NCBI GenBank assembly: GCA_964398055.1
Contig: CAYNLK010000079.1
Coordinates: forward strand, 1 to 23,329
DNA: 23,329 nt
From: CAYNLK01 sp964398055
Lineage (GTDB): Bacteria > Chloroflexota > Anaerolineae > 4572-78 > J111
Reading direction: 5' to 3'
Below are positions 15,968 through 21,916 of this stretch, piece after piece. The position numbers were made by a program, and so were the translations under genes. Position 1 is the first letter of the stretch, and the number at the start of each line of letters is the position of its first letter. The notes beneath the pieces are model-generated. The model was not told where the DNA came from. It did not search any database and saw nothing but the letters and a program-made list of their open reading frames with translations.

Positions 15968-16771
15968 CTAGTTGGAGGTGGAGAACTGAAATGAAAGAAA
16001 ATCTGCCAGATTTTCATTAAAAGCTTGCGGTTCATCCAGCATTGGAAAATGCCCGGAACCGGTCATCATTTTTACGCGAGATAGCGGCGCCTTTTGGGCA
16101 ATCACATTAGCCTGAGTGGGAGCAACCACATTATCACCCACCCCATAAATACCCATAACGGGCCGAACCACTTTGGGTAACTGCAAGGTCAGATCGGTTT
16201 TGTGTAGGGAGTTGATACTGGTGAAAAAAGCTTCAAGGGTTGTCCGCGAAATATCACGGGTGACCATCTCATACCATTCGGGCCAATTTTTCACCACAAA
16301 GGGAGAGAAGACTTTGATGCCGAATTGCAGGGCGGCCGGCATGTGCCAAACGAGTGAGGCAATCCAGGGTTTGCCCGCTAACCGGAGAAACAGATGCAGC
16401 GAGTCGCCAACAATGGGCGACCCCACCACAATAACCCGGCGGACCCGCTCAGGCTTGCTGATAGCCAAGGAGATGGCGACTGTTCCGCCCATGGAATGTC
16501 CTACAATGGGCGCAGACTCAATCCCCAACCGCTCCATAAATTGGTCCACCAGGCCGACAAAATCACTCACATAGTAACTGCTTCGCCGTTTGCCGGAATC
16601 GCCAAACCCCCAAAAATCCAGGGCATAACAACGATATTGATTCTTGAGGACCTCCATCGTCCTTAGCCAGTACCCCCACGAGCCCAGCCAGCCATGCAGC
16701 AGAATGACCGGCTCGCCACGACCGTAGGCTTCGTAATGAACAATTCCCTGGTCAGTAACTATAGAACTCAC
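15968..16771 (-). CDS. Alpha/beta hydrolase
   Basis: A 267-residue serine hydrolase with a complete triad: nucleophile S93 in GHSMGG (91-96), acid D213 (GVGDNVV) and H241 (GSGHFPMLDE). The oxyanion motif LHGWLGSW is at 25-32. It is a close paralogue of the serine-less protein at 6183-6980 (identical layout MSxIVxDxGxVHYEAxGRG at the start and 29-residue acid-to-histidine spacing in both), so one arose by duplication. The cap region (about 115-200) is more hydrophobic here (LFLRLAGKPWIASLVWHMPAA, in two runs), which may suit a lipid-like substrate. The start is GTG 16771 with GAGG upstream. The substrate (ester, lactone or thioester) cannot be deduced. Confidence 0.88.
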   Translation of the reverse strand: MSSIVTDQGIVHYEAYGRGEPVILLHGWLGSWGYWLRTMEVLKNQYRCYALDFWGFGDSGKRRSSYYVSDFVGLVDQFMERLGIESAPIVGHSMGGTVAISLAISKPERVRRVIVVGSPIVGDSLHLFLRLAGKPWIASLVWHMPAALQFGIKVFSPFVVKNWPEWYEMVTRDISRTTLEAFFTSINSLHKTDLTLQLPKVVRPVMGIYGVGDNVVAPTQANVIAQKAPLSRVKMMTGSGHFPMLDEPQAFNENLADFLSFQFSTSN

Positions 16772-16903
16772 AGGTTAGCCTCAAAACAACCCCGGCAAAC
16801 TCAAATGTCATCAGAAATTCCGGTGAATGGAGGGCGCATTCACGGCAAGTACGATTTGTAAGGACTCACTCAGCAAGAGAGGATGCTGCTACCCGCTCCC
16901 GAA
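16772..16903 (-). other. 132-base gap inside the cluster with a small hairpin
   Basis: No gene is seen between the roadblock stop and the hydrolase start. GTGAAT/ATTCAC arms near 16823-16848 (CCGGTGAAT and ATTCACGG) can form a short hairpin with a GC-rich loop. There is no T-run, so a terminator is not claimed; RNA processing or mild attenuation is possible. Confidence 0.25.
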
Positions 16904-17284
16904 TCAATCTGACCAAACCTGCTGAATTCTTTTGACCGCCTGGTTGACTAAACGACGATAGGATTTTTTTTCTGGCACTTGCACGGCCAGTAATAGGTTA
17001 AACTGTCCTTGAGGTGAAACTATCGAGAAGTAACGACTGACAACCAGCTTGCCTTTCTTATCTCGCAAACTTATCTCATCCAGTTCTTGGTGGGCGCGTG
17101 TGGCCAGGTCTTTCAAAGAAGCAGCTACGGCTCCCACTAACCTTGTATCTACGGTCGATTGCCCTACCAGGGCAATGGGTAATCCATCACTGGTAGCTAC
17201 TACCGCAGCCTCAAACCCACCCTGTTCCATCAGGCCACGCAGTACCGCCTCAATCGTAGACTGCCGTGACACTCGCTTAGCCAT
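16904..17284 (-). CDS. Roadblock/LC7 domain protein
   Basis: A 126-residue single roadblock/LC7 domain, the fold of MglB and related small-GTPase partners. Visible family features are the N-terminal helix (TIEAVLRGLMEQGGFEAAVV), the strand ATSDGLPIALVG (30-41) and the helix AAVAASLKDLATRAHQEL. Then come strands GKLVVSRYFSI and FNLLLAVQVPEK, ending in a basic helix. It lies 27 bases after the small GTPase gene, the classic pairing in MglA/MglB and in actinobacterial conservon operons, so it is likely its regulator or docking partner. The start is ATG 17284 with a weak ribosome site, suggesting coupling to the GTPase. Confidence 0.88.
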   Translation of the reverse strand: MAKRVSRQSTIEAVLRGLMEQGGFEAAVVATSDGLPIALVGQSTVDTRLVGAVAASLKDLATRAHQELDEISLRDKKGKLVVSRYFSIVSPQGQFNLLLAVQVPEKKSYRRLVNQAVKRIQQVWSD

Positions 17285-17311
17285 ATATCACTTGTTAAAG
17301 AGTTACTACCC

Positions 17312-17842
17312 TCAATCTTGCATCTTCTCTAAGATAGAGTAAAGCAATTCCAGCAGCACATTCTTAACGCTCTCCTTATCACGAGCCACACAAGAGAGCA
17401 CTTTTACCTCTCTATCGATTCTCAAAGCAATGCGCAGGTCGTCCGGTGACCAGGCGTCAGGCAAATCTTGCTTATTGGCGGCCACTACATAAGGCGTAGA
17501 AGCATAACCCCTAAAAACTTCAAGAATATGCCTGGCTTCCCGAAATGTTTCGGGCCTCACGCTATCAACCAGCACGATAAAGCCCAACATTCCTTCCGAT
17601 AAAATTTCCCACATAAAATCAAAACGCCGTTGTCCGGGCGTGCCAAACAAATAGAGTACCAGATCGTCGTCTACGGTAATGCGGCCAAAGTCCATTGCCA
17701 CCGTAGTCTCTTCTTTGACTCGTTCTGCATCACTGGAGATTTTTCGTTCCGTGGTGACAACGTCAATCTCACTGACACTGCTAATGAACTCGGTTTTTCC
17801 GGCGCTGAAGGGGCCCGTGATGACCATCTTTACGGTTTGCAT
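17312..17842 (-). CDS. Small Ras-like GTPase (COG2229/CvnD-type)
   Basis: A 176-residue bacterial small GTPase. The P-loop is GPFSAGKT (10-17). The switch-I threonine is probably T47 (ETTVAMDFG). G3 reads FGTPGQ (66-71), G4 is NKQD (123-126), and the G5-like SCVA is at 150-153. In G3 the aspartate of classical DxxG is replaced by glycine (G67), as is usual in this COG2229 group. The glutamine Q71 that aids hydrolysis in Ras is present. Such proteins act as on/off switches with a roadblock partner, here encoded 27 bases downstream, and are placed next to sensor kinases in conservons. The start is ATG 17842. No lipidation or membrane anchor is seen. Confidence 0.9.
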   Translation of the reverse strand: MQTVKMVITGPFSAGKTEFISSVSEIDVVTTERKISSDAERVKEETTVAMDFGRITVDDDLVLYLFGTPGQRRFDFMWEILSEGMLGFIVLVDSVRPETFREARHILEVFRGYASTPYVVAANKQDLPDAWSPDDLRIALRIDREVKVLSCVARDKESVKNVLLELLYSILEKMQD

Positions 17843-17977
17843 CGAAGCGACCTGCCTTAAATAAAGACTGTAGATGATTGTAAGAATTAAGCTTAAGACC
17901 AGGTTATCTCAAGGTCAAAGAGAGCAAAAAAGCACAATAATGTTTCATTTATTAACTAAGCAGAGACAGGAATGGTG

Positions 17978-18808
17978 CTAGATCCGCTTAATCCGTTCGA
18001 TAAGTTTAGTCACCACACTGCGTTTTTCGGCGGGTGACTGACTGGCTGCTTTGCGTCCAACCCGACCCCGAGGCGCCTGCGGTTTTCTTTGCTCCATACC
18101 TTCGGGTGGAATCAATTGGACCAGACCGGCCTGTAGCATGCCGTAGACAATCTTCCGAATCTGGTATTCATCCATGTGGTTGTTTTGGGCAATCTGTTTG
18201 ACCGAGTTGCGCGGATGAATATGTGAGATGACTCGCCAGTCATCCTGGGTCAGCTTTACGTCACGCAGGGGTTTGTCGGTAATTTTTAAGGCGATGGTCG
18301 ACAAATCAGGCAGTTCTTCTTCCAGAACCCGATTTTGCTCAATTCGCCGGCTACCTTCCAAAATTACATTGTCCAGATTCAGGGGGATGGTAATTCTGTC
18401 GTTAGCTGGCAGGGACTCCTGGTCAAAGAAGAAATCGCCCTCTTCCCAGGTAAAAAGATCATACACAATGCCCAACATATAATCTTTAACACCCTGAATA
18501 ATGTCATCCCTGGATACCAACTTGGCATCCATGAGATATTTACCGACCATCCTATCTGACGAGCCGCCAGATTGGCTATCGACCGCCCTGGCCTGATCTT
18601 CGGTCAGCTTGCCTGCTTTGAGCAGCATCGCCGCGAGCTGAACCGAGTCAGCATCGGTAGAGGCGCGAATCAATCGCCCTTCCTTGAAGTATAAAACTAC
18701 ATTTTGAAACTGCCCATTAACAGTCAACATGCCCGTTTTTCGGGCAAGATTAACCAAATTTAGCAGTTGTGTTGTGCTAAAATCTCTTAGATTTCCTTTT
18801 AGCGCCAT
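17978..18808 (-). CDS. DUF4388 (PATAN-like) domain protein
   Basis: A 276-residue soluble protein. Residues 1-125 match the DUF4388/PATAN pattern: MALKGNLRDFSTTQLLNLV, then KTGMLTV (24-30), VVLYFKEGRLIRAST (37-51) and YDLFTWEEGDFFFDQE (116-131). This domain is common in Chloroflexota, Deinococcota and Myxococcota proteins near roadblock and GTPase genes. The middle (about 185-235, RVISHIHPRNSVKQIAQNN, IRKIVYGMLQAGLVQLI) looks like a winged-helix unit. The C-terminal tail (240-276) is strongly basic. It is first in the cluster, 48 bases after a near-consensus promoter, with a 135-base gap before the GTPase. It is probably a protein-interaction adaptor in the signalling chain; DNA binding through the winged part is possible. 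Confidence 0.85.
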   Translation of the reverse strand: MALKGNLRDFSTTQLLNLVNLARKTGMLTVNGQFQNVVLYFKEGRLIRASTDADSVQLAAMLLKAGKLTEDQARAVDSQSGGSSDRMVGKYLMDAKLVSRDDIIQGVKDYMLGIVYDLFTWEEGDFFFDQESLPANDRITIPLNLDNVILEGSRRIEQNRVLEEELPDLSTIALKITDKPLRDVKLTQDDWRVISHIHPRNSVKQIAQNNHMDEYQIRKIVYGMLQAGLVQLIPPEGMEQRKPQAPRGRVGRKAASQSPAEKRSVVTKLIERIKRI

Positions 18809-18858
18809 TACTCCCTACCGCTACCGCAAGGGGCACTCTTACACTTTGAGGATGGCCT

Positions 18859-18887
18859 ATTATACCCGTTCCTGCGTTTTAAGTCAA
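18859..18887 (-). promoter_or_regulatory. Strong sigma-70 promoter of the signalling cluster
   Basis: On the minus strand TTGACT (plus-strand 18882-18887), a 17-base spacer and TATAAT (18859-18864) match the housekeeping consensus in 11 of 12 positions. It lies about 50 bases before the ATG of the DUF4388 gene. It is the best promoter in the window and may drive the whole minus-strand run. Confidence 0.85.
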
Positions 18888-18898
18888 TCTCACATAAT

Positions 18899-18918
18899 CA
18901 TGGCTTAACATGGCTTAA
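18899..18918. repeat. Tandem 10-base repeat upstream of the cluster promoter
   Basis: CATGGCTTAA occurs twice in direct succession, 11 bases upstream of the -35 box of the cluster promoter. Ten-base spacing places both copies on the same DNA face, so an activator site is conceivable. Nothing else is recognised in the rest of the 329-base gap at 18809-19137 besides the two promoters. Confidence 0.4.
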
Positions 18919-19085
18919 GCAGACACCTCCTAGGAACAGCAGCTACACTTATCCGTTGCTCATCTTTGCTCTAAACCCGTAAAGATGCCAACTCCCTTTT
19001 TGCCCTTAATATAACACGCTCAATTTAAGAATCCAATAGCGCGAAGGTCCCACGAAAAAAGGACTGCCACACCATAATTTTGAAC

Positions 19086-19113
19086 TTGGCAATACCTGAA
19101 TTTCTGCTATTAT
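19086..19113 (+). promoter_or_regulatory. Promoter of the ribonuclease D gene
   Basis: TTGGCA (19086-19091), a 16-base spacer and TATTAT (19108-19113) preceded by TGC form a good extended -10 promoter. It lies 24 bases before ATG 19138. Confidence 0.6.
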
Positions 19114-19137
19114 AGATGCATTATTCGCCTCAATAAA

Positions 19138-20334
19138 ATGAGGTTGTTGGATAAGCCCTGGCCATTATCAATGAAAGCATCTTTATCACCTGCTAATCAA
19201 GCCAAGTCAGCCGCAGTTTTCTGGATCGACAAACCCCAACAGTTGCAGGAACTGATCCGGCTGCTGGCCAAAGAGCCGTTGGTGGCAATAGATACTGAAA
19301 GTGATAGTTTGTACAGTTACTTTGAAAAGGTCTGCCTGATCCAGTTTTCGATACCCTCTGGAGATTACCTGGTCGACCCACTCAAGTTAGATGTATCCGG
19401 TTTAGCCCCCTTTTTTGCTGACGGCGACATCCAAAAAATTTTTCACGCTGCCGAGTATGATTTTCTGAGTTTGAAGCGAGACTATGGCTTTACCTTCGCC
19501 AATCTATTTGACACGATGATTGCCGCCAAGATATTGGGCTGGCCTCGTTATGGTCTTGGTCCGATCCTGGCCGACTATTTTGAGGTTGAACTGAACAAGC
19601 GCTTTCAACGCTACAACTGGGGGCAACGTCCGCTGAGTAAGCCGGCCCTGGACTATGCTCATCTGGATACTCATTACCTGCTCCCTCTGCGCGAGATCCA
19701 GTTTACTGAGTTAAAAAAGCAACATCGACTCCAGGAAGCCCTGGAAGCGTTTGACCGGCTCACCCAGGTCGAGCCTACCCCCAAAATTTTTGATCCCGAT
19801 GATTTCTGGCGGATTAAAGGGGCCAAAGATCTCACCCCTTCTCAACAAGGTGTTTTGCGTGAGCTATTCATCTTGCGGGACAAAATTGCTCGCCGGATCG
19901 ATCGCCCCCCCTTCAAAGTGATGAATGACAACACCCTTATCAAACTGGCCAAAGAGCAGCCGCTGCACAGTGGACAGTTGCAGCAAATAAAAGGTGTAGG
20001 CGAAAAACTACTCCAACACAATGGTTCTGACATCCTGCGGGCTATTCGTCAGGGGCAAGCCGCGCCCTATCCTCAATATCAACCTCCCAATAATCATAGC
20101 CCCGACGACAGTACCCTGGCTCGCTACGAAACGCTCAGACAATGGCGGAATGGTCTGGCCGCTCAGCGCGGCGTGGAGCCTGATGTCATTATTAGTAATC
20201 AAAATTTGATGAACATTGCTCGCCGCAATCCAAAATCTCTGGCCGCGCTAACCAAAATGGGGATACTGGGTAACTGGCAGTATGAAACCTACGGTAAAAC
20301 CCTGCTCCAAATATTGAAGACCACTGCATCATAA
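19138..20334 (+). CDS. rnd: Ribonuclease D (DEDDy 3'-5' exoribonuclease)
   Basis: A cytoplasmic 3'-5' exoribonuclease that trims tRNA and other stable RNA 3' ends. The exonuclease domain (about 28-205) has Exo I D52-x-E54 (IDTES), Exo II around H103AAEYD108, and Exo III Y173-x3-D177 (YAHLDTHY), giving the full DEDDy set. Two HRDC domains follow (about 233-305 and 325-395), as in canonical RNase D, and the 398-residue length fits the family. The promoter at 19086-19113 places transcription start only about 18 bases before ATG 19138, with no ribosome site. ATG 19171 (MKASLSPANQ) is the alternative start. It is convergent with the HAD gene across a perfect hairpin. Confidence 0.93.
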   Translation: MRLLDKPWPLSMKASLSPANQAKSAAVFWIDKPQQLQELIRLLAKEPLVAIDTESDSLYSYFEKVCLIQFSIPSGDYLVDPLKLDVSGLAPFFADGDIQKIFHAAEYDFLSLKRDYGFTFANLFDTMIAAKILGWPRYGLGPILADYFEVELNKRFQRYNWGQRPLSKPALDYAHLDTHYLLPLREIQFTELKKQHRLQEALEAFDRLTQVEPTPKIFDPDDFWRIKGAKDLTPSQQGVLRELFILRDKIARRIDRPPFKVMNDNTLIKLAKEQPLHSGQLQQIKGVGEKLLQHNGSDILRAIRQGQAAPYPQYQPPNNHSPDDSTLARYETLRQWRNGLAAQRGVEPDVIISNQNLMNIARRNPKSLAALTKMGILGNWQYETYGKTLLQILKTTAS

Positions 20335-20368
20335 AAAATATAGTCTTTCAGATAATGTTTCGGGGTAT

Positions 20369-20401
20369 AGAAACCCGTTTTCTTGGAGAAAACGGGTTTC
20401 T
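20369..20401. terminator. Perfect 15-base-pair hairpin between convergent genes
   Basis: AGAAACCCGTTTTCT (20369-20383) and its exact reverse complement (20387-20401) with a three-base loop lie between ribonuclease D (+) and the HAD hydrolase (-). No separate T-run follows on either strand, but the position suits a bidirectional terminator. The sequence looks like a dispersed hairpin repeat of this bacterial group. Confidence 0.6.
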
Positions 20402-20457
20402 GAGCACGAATCCTTTTCTGAATATCTATAGTTCCTGCCGGGTCGCCTTTTTCCAAC

Positions 20458-21189
20458 TCAAGACCCTGCGCCCACTAAACTCAACAGAGCACTTAATCGG
20501 TTGATTTTGATGACCCCGTCCGGCGGTTCAAGATCATCATGGGGATTCATAAAAATGGGAGTCAGCCCAATCTGCCGGGCCGGCTCGATATCCGCCGCCA
20601 GGCTATCACCAATATAAAGGGTCTGCTGGGGCAACGGTTGACCGGCCTTTTCGAGCGCCTGTAAAAAGATACGTTTATCCGGTTTATGGTAACCGACTTC
20701 TTCTGAAACCAGGACAAAATCAACGTAGCTGGCTAAATTGTATCGCTCTATCTTGGCCCGCTGCAATAATTTAAAGCCATTCGTCAAAATGCCGGTCGTA
20801 TATTTTTGGCCCAGCGCTTCCAAAACAGGGAAGGTGTCGGCAAAGGGTCTGGCTTCTTGCAGCACCAATTTATGCCAGCAGGCCAGCATCGGTTCGGCCA
20901 GGGCAGTATCCTGGCCCAGCGACCGCAGCGTATTGACGTAGCTGTATTTGGCCGCAATCTCTCCGCTCAACACCCCATCAACCATCATATACCACATGTC
21001 CTCATTCCGCGACCAGAAGCGGTCATAGAATTCGTCGTGTGTAACCGGGGCCAACTCCGCCGCAAAATGGTTGAACAATGTTTCGGTAATCTGGCTGAGC
21101 CGCCAGGTATGCTCGATCAGGGTGCCGTCCATATCAAAGATGATGGTGGTAATGTGGTCAAAGTTGACCGGGTTTAGCTCAGAGTTCAT
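20458..21189 (-). CDS. HAD-superfamily hydrolase (YjjG/phosphatase-like)
   Basis: A HAD phosphatase of about 243 residues. Using the longer numbering from TTG 21192, motif I is FDMDGT with nucleophile D20 and acid D22. Motif II is the T137-N138 in GILTNGF, K170 lies in YHKPDKRIF, and motif IV is GDSLAAD (D196, D201). The helical cap between motifs I and II (about 28-125) is the C1 type found in nucleotidases and phosphoglycolate phosphatases. The TTG is followed at once by ATG 21189, which I prefer. The gene overlaps the end of the phosphatase gene upstream by about 11 bases, so the two are translated together. The substrate, a nucleotide or sugar phosphate, is unknown. Confidence 0.87.
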   Translation of the reverse strand: MNSELNPVNFDHITTIIFDMDGTLIEHTWRLSQITETLFNHFAAELAPVTHDEFYDRFWSRNEDMWYMMVDGVLSGEIAAKYSYVNTLRSLGQDTALAEPMLACWHKLVLQEARPFADTFPVLEALGQKYTTGILTNGFKLLQRAKIERYNLASYVDFVLVSEEVGYHKPDKRIFLQALEKAGQPLPQQTLYIGDSLAADIEPARQIGLTPIFMNPHDDLEPPDGVIKINRLSALLSLVGAGS

Positions 21190-21748
21190 CAATCTTGCTC
21201 CCTAAACCGGAGTAATTTTGTTTAGCCAGCCACCCCTCCAGCACGCGGCGATGTTTGGCTTCCAACTTTGTCAGCGGCCGCTTTGACTTCATCAAGGCGT
21301 TGGCCTGGTTAAAGGTTAGCCCTTGCTCGCGCATCAGGTAGCCAGCCAGCAGCATGGCCGACCGGCCCCTACCTTTGGCGCAATGGACCAGCACAATCCG
21401 ACCAGCCTCAATTTGAGTTTTGATCCAATCAACCGCCTGGGTCAGGATATCTTCGCCGGGGACGGTCACATCAGGCACTTTGTATTGGACGTGGGCGATC
21501 CCATGCTGGTCGTAAAAGGCGGTCTCGTCTGCTCGCTCAGCCCGCACATTGACCACCGCCGTAATTTTGTAATTCAGAATGGCGGCATAGTCGCGCCGGT
21601 AGGTGGGGGCACCGCCCAGCCATAGTTTAGGTGTGATCTGGCTAAACCAGACCTGGCCCATGAGCTTTTCATAGATAAAGCGGATGGCCGGGTAAAGTTT
21701 ATCAAAACCGCGGTGAAACAGGCTGAGTTTCTGATCAGGATGCGACAA
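21179..21748 (-). CDS. Dual-specificity protein phosphatase family protein
   Basis: A 189-residue cysteine-dependent phosphatase. The signature HCAKGRGRS (122-130) gives nucleophile C123 and R129. D93 in VPDVT is the likely general acid. KLWLGGAPTYRRDYAAILNY (41-60) is the usual DSP start, like PTPMT1-type lipid phosphatases. The start is TTG 21748, supported by AGGAGG at plus-strand 21757-21762 with eight bases of spacing. Its last codons overlap the start of the HAD hydrolase gene. Two different phosphatases in one overlapping pair suggest consecutive or related dephosphorylations. Whether the substrate is protein, phospholipid or a small molecule cannot be decided from sequence. Confidence 0.88.
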   Translation of the reverse strand: MSHPDQKLSLFHRGFDKLYPAIRFIYEKLMGQVWFSQITPKLWLGGAPTYRRDYAAILNYKITAVVNVRAERADETAFYDQHGIAHVQYKVPDVTVPGEDILTQAVDWIKTQIEAGRIVLVHCAKGRGRSAMLLAGYLMREQGLTFNQANALMKSKRPLTKLEAKHRRVLEGWLAKQNYSGLGSKIDEL

Positions 21749-21756
21749 TGGCGAAC

Positions 21757-21762
21757 CCTCCT
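21757..21762 (-). promoter_or_regulatory. Ribosome binding site deciding the TTG start of the phosphatase
   Basis: AGGAGG on the minus strand lies eight bases before TTG 21748. No ATG or GTG occurs at a usable position, so this site supports the TTG start. Confidence 0.7.
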
Positions 21763-21839
21763 GGCAAAATTTGACTACCTTTATTCTACACCCTTAGATC
21801 GGATTAATGAAACCAGGCCGCCGCTCACCATTTTTCGTC

Positions 21840-21870
21840 ATTGTATAATAACCAGTAGTTGTTGTACAAT
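21840..21870. promoter_or_regulatory. Palindromic, apparently bidirectional promoter/operator
   Basis: The plus strand reads TTGTAT (21841-21846), 18 bases, TACAAT (21865-21870). The minus strand reads TTGTAC, 18 bases, TACAAT over 21840-21869. The arms TTGTATAATAAC and GTTGTTGTACAA form an inverted repeat with 10 of 12 matches. It sits between the divergent phosphatase pair and the transposase-CRP fusion gene, 46 bases before the latter's ATG. It may serve both genes and could be the operator of the CRP-type regulator. Confidence 0.5.
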
Positions 21871-21916
21871 AACAAGAGGAAACCTGAGTTGGATTAATCC
21901 ATCAAGCTCATAGACT

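Noticed and set aside
18886..18918. Ten-codon leader peptide on the minus strand upstream of the DUF4388 gene
   Set aside because: The AGGAGG upstream is about 14 bases from its ATG, and the frame ends inside the promoter's -35 box, so it would lie upstream of the transcription start.
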